Source: Alnus glutinosa (lineage: Eukaryota > Streptophyta > Magnoliopsida > Fagales > Betulaceae). Taken from it: a stretch of 64,000 nt of DNA. Positions 47,723 through 57,889 of the stretch are shown piece by piece. The stretch's first letter is position 1. Each line of letters begins with the position of its first letter. The stretch lies in the NCBI RefSeq assembly GCF_958979055.1, contig NC_084889.1:28412261-28476260 (forward strand). Direction: 5' to 3'. The translations under genes and the position numbers were made by a program. The notes beneath the pieces were generated by a model, which did not search any database, was not told the DNA's origin, and was given only the letters and a program-made list of their open reading frames with translations.

Positions 47723-48604
47723 AAATTACTCAGAATCAGAAATCTTGCTCGAGGCTTTCTTAAGTTTGAAGTGAGAGATGGAAATGGCATTCATTTATGG
47801 CATGATGACTGGCACTCTTGTGGCCCTCTTTTTGAGAAATATGGTTTCAAAATTATGTATGACTCTCAGATTAGCATTGATGCTAATGTAGCTTATGTTT
47901 TAAGGAATGGAGATTGGTATTGGAAACCTGCTCGGTCTGAAGAGTTAGTCACTATCCAGAGTAGGTTGCCGAAAATTGTTATAGGAGCTTCTGATAATCC
48001 GGTTTGGACTGTAGCTCGTAAAGAAACTTATGTGAGTTCAAATACCTGGAATGCTTTGAGGAAGAAGAAATCGGAGGTTAGTTGGTGGCCTCTCATTTGG
48101 TTTCCTTATGCAATTCCCAAGCAAGCTTTCTTGATGTGGTTGGCTGTGAGGAACCATCTTGCTACTGGAGATAGGCTCACGGTTTGGGGATAAACAAGAG
48201 ACACACAGTGTGGTTTCTGCAGGAATGGGATGGAAAGTCACGACCATTTGTTCTTTCGATGCAGTTTTAGTTCCAGAATCTGGAAAAATTGTATGCAAAG
48301 ATGTATCAATGAAAATCCTGATATTGACCGGTTGAATGTGATGGATACAGGCTGTAGGCAGTGGAAAACAAAGAGAATGTGGGGTGTTCTTTGCAGATTA
48401 GTCTTACACTCTGCTGTTTATCACTTGTGGAGAGCAAGAAATGAAATCAAGCACAATGGTCATCCTAAAACCGAAGAGCAGGTGCTGCGTTTGATATACT
48501 GGGATGTTCGGTCTCGAATTTCTGGAAAGGGCAGATTCGCAAAAACTAGTGAGAGTGTAAAACTTTGTTTAAACTGGAATATATCGTTTTCTGTTCTGGT
48601 TTAA
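47723..48604 (+). pseudogene. LINE ORF2 C-terminus (zf-RVT region)
   Basis: Reads RDGNGIHLWHDDWHSCGPLF, then WWPLIWFPYAIPKQAFLMWL, then after one stop (near 48,191) CGFCRNGMESHDHLFFRCSF and WRARNEIKHNGH: the reverse-transcriptase-associated zinc domain at the end of plant LINE polyproteins. A stop at 48,604 is the natural end. Confidence 0.92.
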
Positions 48605-48704
48605 TTTTCTTGTTGTTTTGTTTTGTTTGATAGGTGTGAGCTATGTTTTGCTCTGGTGTTGTCCTCTGCTTTGCTAGGACAGTTTTGTTTGTAATGGTTG
48701 GTTG

Positions 48705-48872
48705 TTAGTAAAAAAATTTCTCACTTCTGCATCAAAAATAAAAAATAAAAAATAAAAAAGAAAAAGAAAAGAAAAGAAAGAAGCATGGGTTGAAGGGTTG
48801 TTAGTAAAAAAATTTCTCACTTCTGCATCAAAAATAAAAAAAATAAAAAAGAAAAAGAAAAGAAAAGAAAGA
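48705..48872 (+). repeat. Duplicated LINE 3' end with internal target-site-like copy
   Basis: The block TTAGTAAAAAAATTTCTCAC plus the following A-rich tail occurs twice (starting near 48,706 and 48,802). The copies are separated by a degenerate copy of the 22-bp target duplication (48,783-48,804). Confidence 0.85.
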
Positions 48873-48894
48873 AGCATGGGTTGAGGGGTTGTGA

Positions 48895-49511
48895 ACTATC
48901 CATAGAAGGTACGTTTTTCAGAATAGACGAACACCCCTAAAGACTTTTAGGAGTGACCAAAGCACATGCACCCACAAGGCTGAGGGATGGTCCTGCCAAT
49001 CCGAGAACCTTATGGAGTGACCGCTCTTGTTTTTATGGATGGTTGAACACTCCAAAATGATTTTAAGGTGGTTGCGGATTGGACAAACACCTCCTCAAAG
49101 GCCGAGTATATAGGTGATTAGGCCACTCCAAAGCTTGAGAGCGTGTTTGGCTATCCAAAAACCTCCAAACGCCTTTAAGAAATGGTCGACCATCTCAAGG
49201 ATAAAGGGGACAACAACCTCAAAAATAAAAGGGATGGTCAACGACCACCTCGGCCTGGGATGGACAATTATTCCCCCAAAAAAGCTTTTAGAAGTTCATA
49301 AACCATCTCTTATCTCTTAGACCCTCATGTTTCATTGGATTCTTTTTCTTCTCCTGAATTAGGGTAATTTGAACATTTTAAGTTTAAAATACGCACGTGT
49401 AAGTAACATATATATTCCATATATTCAAATTGTACAAACGGTAGCTTGAAAGTGTCTTACAAACAGTAGTTCAAGGCATTCAATTTAGGCATTTTAATGC
49501 TAAACAAGCTA
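48895..49511. other. Unassigned spacer
   Basis: No gene. Words such as GGTCGACCATCTCAAG and CCAAA.GCTTTTAGAAG suggest a decayed low-complexity repeat. Confidence 0.35.
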
Positions 49512-49993
49512 GCAAATGCCATTAGCCATTTTATTTATAGAAATTACTAGTACAAAATTTAAGTACTTAAGTGCTGATATACACATATCCAGGATATCCT
49601 GTACCCATAGAATTAAAGAAAATAATAATAAGTCCACAATAATTTTTGTTGAGCGGTCGTACGTAGCTGGTGCATAGCATTCCGCTTAATCCACACCTAT
49701 CATATTAATAACAATCAAAAGACAAAGTTAGAATAATAATTCATATAATATTATCATAAACAGATTTGGACCTGACATGATTGCTTGCATACCTAGCTAT
49801 ATTTTAAAGTTATTGGTTGGTATAACATTATTATATATATATATTAGAGAAAAGTAAATTGAAAAATAAATGCCCTCATCTGCATGCTTAAATTGAAGAT
49901 CACCAAAGCCCATAGGGTGAATCAAGAGTTTTTGGAGAAATTTAAATAAGTGCAATTCTAAGAATATAATTATTTTCTTTTCTCATATTCGAT

Positions 49994-50377
49994 CAGTGGC
50001 GTGGCCACATGGAGAGGCCTGTATATATGTGCCCTGGTCCCTACAATTCTTTAAAAAAAATTAATGTATAAGAAAGATTTTGGACTCACCGTCATGAAAT
50101 TGGCCCCTAGGCATGTTTTGTTTTCAGTTAGAAGTTCATATTCATTCTTTCCCCATAAAAGAGCATAGGCTGCAGTTTTAGACACCTTTTTATATTTCTC
50201 TCTTTTAATATTAGTGCCGACATGATACGACTTTTTGCACATATTTATGAACTTTTATAGACATATTTTTTGTGATATACATATTGTATGATAAATTATT
50301 TCATTTATGTTTTAAATTGTTTTGGTCATATTTTTAGTTCATCCGCCACAATAATGATTTTTTTGGCTCCCCCACTG
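49994..50377. mobile_element. hAT-type insertion in duplication copy 2
   Basis: The ends CAGTGGCGTGGCCAC and, in reverse, CAGTGGGGGAGCCAA. CTCATATT stands on both sides (49982-49989 and 50378-50385) with four extra bases on the left. Copy 1 has the uninterrupted CTTATATTCCCCATAC near 25,400. Confidence 0.7.
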
Positions 50378-51353
50378 CTCATATTCCCCATACAAAATTT
50401 GTATGCTATTCAAAATTTGTACAAAAGATATAAATGTGATTTATATAACAGATTTTAAAGTTACTGGTTGTTTTAACATTAAAACAAAGCTACGTGGTGG
50501 GTACGTAGTTTGAACTCAGCCTTTTATATATATACTATTTATATATAACTATATTTATCATTATTGGTTTTGTTTATTCAATGTAAATATTTAGCATGCA
50601 AAATTTGCAATATGAAAATGGTAGGAATCATGATTATTTGATGAGGAAAATGTGGAAATTAAGTAAATTTTATGAAATTATGTAATTCATCTTAGATCAC
50701 TAGTTTTAGTTACAACTCAACATTTAGGATCATAATCTGATAGTGTCTTAAATTTTAACTATTATTTTTTTGATTAAACAATTCAGACTATGTGACCTTA
50801 GGATTTTTTTATTTTATATGCAATGAATTAAAAAAAAAAATGAAAAAGAAGAAGAAGAAGAAGAATATTTCAACATCTAAACCTCAACACATCACATGTG
50901 ATAAATAAGTCAGATTTAAATAAATTTACAGTATAGCGTTCCGGCCCTCAAATCTAGAGTATGTATCCTTTAACCTTTTAATAGTTAAATAAATAAATAA
51001 TACAAAAAATGAAGACTCTTGAGGAATTAGTATTAAATTTTAACAGACCCAAATCGCAACAAAATGAGAGCAAACCTAATTCTATCACTACCTCACGCAG
51101 TCATGCACTATGAACATAAATAGTGAAGAGAAATGCATTTATTTTCAAAATTGAAAAAAAGAAAAGTGATAGGACTCGCACACCTCTCTTAATTATCAAA
51201 TAAATTAAATCACCCTATGGAAAATTATATATAAGACTAATAAGAGCAGCATTTCTGGTGCCATGGCAGGAAATTAATATAACTCTTAATCAGGAATTAG
51301 TAATCAATTCTAGCAAACCTAAATAAGAGGCTTTTATGACTACCCCATTATAA

Positions 51354-51392
<39 letters not shown>

Positions 51393-51532
51393 GAAGAGGA
51401 AAAAGAAAATTAAGAAAATTAAAAAGAGACTTGTGAGCAAGTACATTTATATTTTACCAATTAAGCATGCATGCATATGTAAACGTATGGTATGAAGAGA
51501 GAAAGAGAGCTTACTAGATTCAAATTTGGTGC

Positions 51533-52207
51533 TCATGGTCCACTTTTCCCAGACCCGGGTTTTCCTTCTCCTCTCGGAATATTTTTCTCAGCTGGATCCG
51601 TCGGATCAAGGTAATTCTCAGCCCCGGGTTTTTTTCCTTCAAGCGTCGCAAATGGGTGACAAATAACAGAACACAATCCATCATCTAGAGCTACTTGGTC
51701 ACTTGGATCCGGACAAACCATTTCACACATCATCATCCCATTAAACAATTTTCCCGTAGTTCTAGCGAGTTTAGGAAATACAGGGAGGTTAGTTACCCGT
51801 TTTCGAATTCTATAGAATCCATGATTAACTCGAGGGATTTTAAAAAATTTAGGCAGCTTACGAATCACACCGGCTGGTATGATATCGTTACGTGCTACCC
51901 TTTTTCGAATTCCAAAGGTTTCAGGATTAACTTTAGAGATTTTGACATGTTTAGGCTTTTTACGAACCGTATCGGCTGTCATGACCATATCGTTACGTGC
52001 AGGGATTGAGAAAAGGCGGCGCGGAGGAGAAGGAGCAAGAGGAAGAAGGGAAAGTGGAAGCGGAGAGCTTGGGACAGATAGAAGGAAATGTTGACGGTGG
52101 AAAGGCGCCAGAGAGTCACCAGCACACGCTACACCTAACACAAGCATTATCAGCATCATCTCCAATGTTGTCATCGACATAAATTTTCTTGAACCAATTT
52201 TCTCCAT
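51533..52207 (-). CDS. Small secreted basic protein with internal repeat, paralogue 2 (224 aa)
   Basis: Diverged copy of the gene at 26,037-26,447; family unknown to me. I start at the ATG at 52,207 (MEKIGSRKFMSM), which aligns with paralogue 1. An in-frame ATG 24 codons upstream lies in sequence that is 5' UTR, out of frame, in the other copy. Seen: a signal peptide (core MMLIMLVLGVACAG), a Ser/Pro/Leu-rich stretch ending PPRRLFSIP, then two tandem modules of 35 and 34 residues (52,000-51,896 and 51,895-51,794), each starting ARND and ending IRKRV. The paralogue has one related segment. The C-terminal cysteines are reduced to four (MMMCEMVC ... LCSVIC), followed by a Gly/Lys/Pro-rich tail (GEGKPGSGKSGP) absent from paralogue 1. 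The repeated basic modules could be released as peptides, which is speculation. Confidence 0.72.
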   Translation of the reverse strand: MEKIGSRKFMSMTTLEMMLIMLVLGVACAGDSLAPFHRQHFLLSVPSSPLPLSLLPLAPSPPRRLFSIPARNDMVMTADTVRKKPKHVKISKVNPETFGIRKRVARNDIIPAGVIRKLPKFFKIPRVNHGFYRIRKRVTNLPVFPKLARTTGKLFNGMMMCEMVCPDPSDQVALDDGLCSVICHPFATLEGKKPGAENYLDPTDPAEKNIPRGEGKPGSGKSGP

Positions 52208-52885
52208 AGTGATCCCCTTGATCTCTAGAAAGCTTTCTTGTATATTAATTGGGAGTTGAAATTTTGAGTACAAATCCATTAACTAAGACCTATATATATA
52301 TGGATCGTGAATTAAGAATACTTTGATTTGAAAATAGATTATTTATTGATACAAATAATATTTTACTGAAATGAATGCCTTTTTTTTTGTTAATTGAAGA
52401 GTTGCTTAACTAGGAATTTGGTGAACTATGATGGCCTTTGTAGTGGCTTATAGATAAAGTTATAATTCTTTAATAGACGTATATATATATATATATGAGT
52501 TTTGGTAAGATAAAATGCCTATTGGGTAGGTTCATAATTGATTTATTTTTACAAATAAATTTTTCTCAACCAATGTTAAGATTTAAGGAAGAGATGCTAA
52601 GGTGATGACAGTGCAACATGTGGAGGCATTGATGTTCCTTGACTTTCTAATATCTGTGAATGTTTCAATTAGATATGTGATTACATTTTAAAATATGTGT
52701 GTAATATTATTTTTTTTTTTTATTCTAATGTAGATGTTATTTTTAAATAAAATTGTCTACAGTTAGAGAACTTATCTAAATTTCCCATTGATATATAGTT
52801 GTCTCCTTCAAAGGTTAACAAACTTTTCATAGTACCGTAGAACTACAACAAAATTAATTAATTAAATGTCTTTTAACGTACGACA

Positions 52886-52929
<44 letters not shown>

Positions 52930-53054
52930 CTTTTGTCAATAAAAATTACATGCCAATGAACTATTAGCAACAACCTTCCATTGTTGCAAAACAATTAAAA
53001 ATATATATATATTTATTGGCGGGCAACAACAAGTGACAACACGTCGTTGCAAAT

Positions 53055-53097
<43 letters not shown>

Positions 53098-53162
53098 GGT
53101 TTGGCAACCGCATCCGCATTGTGGCACTGCCAACTAAAATCTTTTTATTACAATTTTTTTCT

Positions 53163-53194
<32 letters not shown>

Positions 53195-53196
<2 letters not shown>

Positions 53197-53452
53197 ATAA
53201 TTGCACCGTTGATCCCTGTGGTATACCATAATTATTTTTTACCCCCTATGGTTTAAAAGTGCATGGGAGGTCCCTGTGATATGCAATAATTACGTTTTAC
53301 TCCCTTGGTCGATTTTTCGTCCACCATTTTGACGGAATTTGTTAGCCCTACACGTCAGCGCCACGTATCGCTAATAAGATGGCGACACGTGTTCATCTTC
53401 ATAAAAAAAAAATATAAATTTATTAATAAATAAATCTATTTTTTAAAAAAAA

Positions 53453-53493
<41 letters not shown>

Positions 53494-53900
53494 CAAAAAG
53501 AAAACTGGCAGGCAAGGGGTGGCTGGGCCACCCCTAGATCTACAAGGGGTGGCCCAGCCACCCCCTTGCCACCTTTTTCCTTTTTTGTTTTTGTTTTTTT
53601 TTTTTTTTGAATTTTAATTTAAATTTTTTTTTAAAAAAAATAAGTATTTTTATTTATTTTTTAATAAATTTATATTATTTTATTAAAATGGACATGTCAA
53701 CGCCACGTGTTGCCAATAAGATGGCGACACGTGGCGCTGACGTGGCATTTAACAGAATCTGTTAAAATTTTTAACAGAATTTGACTGTAGGGATCGATTT
53801 GTAACTATTGCATGTCACAGGGACCTTCCATGCACTTTTTAAACCATAGGGAGTGAAAAATAATTATGGCATACCACAGGGACCAACGGTGCAATTATCC
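53195..53900. mobile_element. Mutator-like MITE with long inverted repeats and GGGGTGGC core, 706 bp
   Basis: The left end GGATAATTGCACCGTTGATC pairs with the right end read in reverse, GGATAATTGCACCGTTGGTC, over roughly 200-250 bp. Subterminal CAGCGCCACGT...AATAAGATGGCGACACGTG resembles the element at 27,127. It inserted in a (TA)n tract, so the target duplication cannot be delimited. Confidence 0.85.
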
Positions 53901-53916
53901 CATATATATATATATA

Positions 53917-55270
53917 GGGAAAACTACACTTTACGCCCAATGTTTCACCACTTTTTTAATTCTGCTTTCAAAGTGAAAAAAATTGCAATGCACGTGGGTT
54001 TACCAAGATTCCAAATTTTGCAATGTAGCCATTCTGTTACTTAAGTCCATCCTTTTTTTACATAAATAGACCCACCGGCGACTCATGTGGATTTTTAAGA
54101 GCTATTCTTATTGAAATACCCATAAAAAATCATTTTTTTAAAAAAAAATTAAAAAAAAAAAATTAAAAAAAAAAACACAAACAAACAAAAGAATAAAAAC
54201 AAAAAAAAATAAAAAATAAAAAATAAAAAATAAAAAATAAAAATTGGGTAACATTCTGACCACCCCTCATTCGGCTGGCATGTTGGTGGCGAACCACCCC
54301 CATGGCCCATGAGGGTGGTTCGGCCACCCCCATGTGGCTAAAGGGAGTGGCTTTGACCACTCCAAACTCTTATGGGGTGGCTTTGGTAGTGGTGGGTATC
54401 AGTTCAGTTCGGTTCGATTAATCGACATAGTTAGTTAATTCATCGATTTTATTTTGCCAATTTATAATTTCAAATTTTTTTATTAAAGTGGTAAAGTCGA
54501 TTAAAAGGCGATCGGTTAAGTCAGTTAAAAGACAGTCGTTTAAGTTGGTTAAAATCAATTAAAATCGGTTAATGAAACGGCGACGTTTTGACTTAAAAAA
54601 AAAAAAGACAAAACGATCAAATGAAATGACGTCGTTTCTATCCAAAGTGTAAGTTTGGTTTAGTCGGTTAAAAGTCAGTTCGGTTCGATTAACCAAAAAA
54701 AAAAAAAAAAAAAAAAAATCACCTATACTGACTACCGGACCGAACCTACTTTCGAAATAAAAATGTATACCCACTACTAAAGCGAAATAAGTCAGTAGGC
54801 GGTAGTCGAATAATTTGTCCATCTCAAACTCTTAGGGGATCACTTTGGCCACCCCCATTTGGCCTAGGGGTGGCTCAGCCTCCCCCATTCGGCCGCCCTG
54901 AGGGTAACGAACCACCCCCATAGCCCATGGGATTGGTTCGGCCACCCCCATGTGGCCAAATGGGAGTGGCTTAGCCACCCCAAACCCTTAGGGGGTGGCC
55001 AAAGCCACCCCGATTCAGCTAACCTGGGAGTGGTGAACCAACCCCATGGCCTATAGGGGTGGTTCGGCCACCTTCATGTGGCCAAAATGAGGGTAGCTGG
55101 CCACCCCCAAATGGTACAAAAGCCACCCCCAATTTTTATTTTTTTATTTGTTTTATTTTTTTAAAATTTTTTGTTTTTGATTATTTTAAGGGTATTTTTG
55201 GAAGAATATCTCTTAAAAACCCACGTGCGTCGTATGTGGGTCTATTTCTGTCAAAAAAGACAGACTTAAG
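53917..55270. mobile_element. Larger GGGGTGGC-core TIR element, right end incomplete
   Basis: The left part (GGGAAAACTACACTTTACGC, then TAAGTCCATCC and AATAGACCCACCGGCGACTC) is matched in reverse on the right by TAAGTCTGTC and AATAGACCCACATACGACGC up to about 55,265. The outermost right end is missing. The core is a loose tandem array of GGCCACCCCCATGTGGCC-like palindromes. Confidence 0.65.
54387..54779. mobile_element. Nested insertion in the TIR element
   Basis: Starts TAGTGGTGGGTATCAG and ends, in reverse, TAGTAGTGGGTATAC. It interrupts the GGGGTGGC array with unrelated GGTTCGATTAA-type sequence. No clear target duplication was found and the right limit could be as far as 54,826. Confidence 0.55.
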
Positions 55271-55406
55271 CTCTTAAATTGGAGGCGTTTTAACAAAAAC
55301 GGCTCCAATTAGAGTTGTTTTCGATAAACCGGCTCCACTCGGAGTCGTTTCGACAAAAACGGCTCAAAAAGATATGTTTTTTTTAGTGCTCATAGGTAAT
55401 TGGCAA

Positions 55407-56042
55407 TTAAGGATTATCATTTTCATAGGAAACTTGATTTGCTACAGGAGAGTCATTCTTGCCCTTGGTAAATTTGTATCCAAGTGGAAATCCATGGAGT
55501 TTATAACACTTCTCCATGGTATGTCCAGTAATTCCACAATGGGAACAAGTAGGACAATCCTTGCGATTTTGATACGCCTTGTTGTTGATGCGATTTTGAA
55601 AAAAAGATGCAGTCTCCTGAGAAAGAGAAGACATAGTTTGCTGAAATTGGAAGACTCTTGGACTATTGAGGTGGGAGAAACAATCTTGAAGATCCATCCA
55701 CATGTCTGCTACAGAGTCTATGTAAATGATGCTAGCTGCTATCTCTTTCAAGACAGAGTTTAGCAACTAGGATAGTACTTTGCAGCGGCACCATGAAAAA
55801 CTCAGAGGATCAAAATCAGATACGTATGACCGCTTAGGAAGAGTGCCATTGACGAAACCTATCTTGTTCCTTGTTGTCAAGGCCATCACCATTGCTCTCT
55901 TCCATGAACTGTAATTGTCACCGGTGAATTATTGTGATACGAGTATAGCCCCAGGACTATCTCTGTGATGAAGAAAAAATGGATTTGAATAATCCATTTA
56001 TGATACAATAGGAGGCTTTTCAGTTTGGCTAGAAGTCACCAT
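55407..56042 (-). pseudogene. Copia gag fragment
   Basis: From the ATG at 56,042 the minus strand reads NPFFLHHRDSPGAILVSQ and NYSSWKRAMVMALTTRNKIG, the usual copia gag start, with stops. An open part to 55,407 follows, with a CCHC zinc knuckle (CSHCGITGHTMEKC). It is cut off near 55,380. Confidence 0.85.
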
Positions 56043-56126
56043 TGATAAATGCTTTAAGAAAAGCCTGAAAAGATATGAAGGAAGAAGAAAGTGATGCAGA
56101 AATTTGGAGAAAAAGCTTTGATACCA

Positions 56127-56431
56127 TATTGGAAATTGAAGTTTGGGAAAGAAGAGTTATTCTCATTTTATTACTGAATAATGCAATTGCAAAGTGTATA
56201 TATAACTAGAGAGAGCTTTAACAAAATTGAAACTAATTCTGTTCTAATCTATTCGAAGTATACAAACTAATTGCCAGCTATACAAAAGTAACTAACTTCA
56301 ATCTTAGTTCAGTAACTCCACACATGTTTATCTTGCTGATCTGGATATTTTCCTCGTCCGTGATGTCTAATGCTTTGATAGGATCGATCACTTTTCACTT
56401 TTGGCTCTTCATGTATGCTTGATGCCTGATA
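56127..56431 (-). repeat. Shared copia LTR with TA...TA ends
   Basis: 305 bp, reading TATCAGGCATC...TTCCAATA on the minus strand. It is followed directly by the primer-binding site TGGTATCAAAGC (56,115-56,126) and preceded by the purine tract TTGAGGGGGAG. It therefore serves as the 3' LTR of the RNase H unit and the 5' LTR of the gag unit. Confidence 0.8.
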
Positions 56432-56626
56432 CTCCCCCTCAAGATGAGGACTAAATATTATGGAGACTCCTCTTGGACATCAAAGGATGAACAACAAAGT
56501 AGTCATAAGAGCCTTAGTAAACAGATCAGCTAATTGATGTTCATAAGAGACATGAAAAGTGAGAATGATACCCAACTGGAGATTTTCTCGGACTACATGA
56601 CAGTCAATGTCAATGTGTTTTGTACA

Positions 56627-57100
56627 CTAATGGAATACAGGGTTTGCTGCTATATGTAAAGCAACTTGACTATCACAGTAGAGTAAAGCTACCTGAGGTG
56701 AACCATGAAGATCCTTAAGTAAAGTCCGTAGCCATACTATCTCACAACATGTAGAAGCCATAGCTCTATATTCGGTCTCGACAGAAGATCTAGAGACTGT
56801 CGTTTGCTTCTTGGATTTCCAGGATATCAAGGAATTATCAAGGAAGATACAAAAGCCAATTATGGCGGATCGTCTCGTGTCAGCACAACCAACCCAATCC
56901 AAGTCATAAAAGGCTTTCAACTGCAGGGAGGAAGTTACAGAGAAGAACAATCCTTGACCTAAAGATGCTTTTATGTAACGAAGTACTCGACTAGGGGCTT
57001 CCAAGTGACTAGTACGTGGCTTGTTCATTAATTGACTGAGTACTTGGACTGAAAAAGATATGTCAGGATGTGTGATTGTAAGATAAAGAAGCCTACCCAC
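56627..57100 (-). pseudogene. Copia reverse transcriptase/RNase H C-terminus
   Basis: Reads [56 protein letters not shown] and [14 protein letters not shown], the standard copia RNase H end. Upstream (toward 57,105) it jumps straight into LTR sequence, so gag, integrase and most of the RT are deleted. Confidence 0.9.
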
Positions 57101-57106
57101 TAGCCT

Positions 57107-57352
57107 TCAATAATACAATTACAAAGTATATATATAACTAGAGAGAACTTTAACAGAATTGAAACTAATTATGTTCCAATCTATTCGAAGTATACATACT
57201 GATAGCCAACTATACAAAACTAACAAACTAACTTCAATCTTAGTTCAGTAACTTCACACACATTTATCTTGTTGATCTGGATATTTTCCTCTTGCATGAT
57301 ATTTGATGCTTTGATAGGATCAATCGCTTTTCACCTTTGGCTCTTCATGTAT
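57107..57352 (-). repeat. Truncated outer copia LTR, interrupted by CACTA element 2
   Basis: Matches the LTR at 56,127-56,431 but lacks about 35 bp at one end (internal deletion) and about 15 bp at the other, where the CACTA terminus begins. Confidence 0.85.
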
Positions 57353-57369
57353 CACTACAAAAATCTCTA

Positions 57370-57720
57370 TAATTAGACGCGTGTCTACAATACCGGTTAC
57401 TGTAGACACGTGTCTTATGAGACACGTGTCTAATTGTACCGTAGTCACAAATTGACACGTGTATTTAATACACGTGTCAAATTGGACACGCGTATTTAAT
57501 ACACGTGTCCAATTGGACACGTGTATTACATACTCGTGTCCAAATGGACACGTGTATTTTTACACTCGTCCAATTTAATACGCGTGTCCAATTGGACACG
57601 TGTATTAATACACGTGTCCATTTGGACACGAGTATTTAATACGCGTCCAATTGGACACGTGTATTAAATACGCGTGTCCAATTTGACACGTGTATTATTA
57701 CACGTGTCAAACTGTTATTT
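57370..57720. repeat. Palindromic subterminal repeats with ACACGTGT cores
   Basis: Repeated GGACACGTGTATT(A)AATACACGTGTCC-type inverted units, some as ACGCGT or ACTCGT variants. A second small cluster lies at 60,305-60,415. They are probable transposase-binding sites and also contain the G-box core CACGTG. Confidence 0.85.
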
Positions 57721-57889
57721 TTTGCCAATTATATATTAAAAAAAAAAAATTGTGTTGTGTTAATTTTTTGAAAAAAAAAAAAAAAAACTCCTTATCTTAT
57801 TAACCATACAAATCTGTGAAAATACAGTGCACATAACTTACACACATAAAATTATGTTTGAAAGCTATATGCTATATGTAAATTCTATA

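Larger units (their letters stand above)
41365..48872 (+). mobile_element. 5'-truncated LINE, split by two later insertions
   Basis: A 22-bp target duplication beginning AGCATGGGTTGAGG is found exactly at 41343-41364 and 48873-48894. The LINE parts are 41,365-41,432, 46,898-47,049 and 47,723-48,872. They read, with small breaks, the C-terminal end of a plant LINE ORF2 (AKAKVASGD.CFPKSEGGLGL before the first insertion; RNLARGFLKFEVRDGNG and the zf-RVT region after the second). An A-rich tail lies at the right end, so the element runs left to right. Confidence 0.9.
49512..53190. repeat. Segmental duplication, copy 2
   Basis: Partner of 24,905-28,320, about 24.6 kb away in the same orientation. 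It carries its own hAT insertion and longer TA runs, and lacks the solo-LTR and MITE insertions of copy 1. Confidence 0.8.

Noticed and set aside
51533-51600. CEP- or PIP-like signalling peptide at the C-terminus of paralogue 2
   Set aside because: The Gly/Lys/Pro tail (GKPGSGKSGP) only loosely resembles these peptides, lacks their terminal His, and is absent from the paralogue.
52208-52279. Upstream ATG adding 24 residues to the second secreted protein
   Set aside because: The matching sequence in the paralogue is out of frame with its protein and looks like 5' UTR; the extension would also bury the signal peptide.
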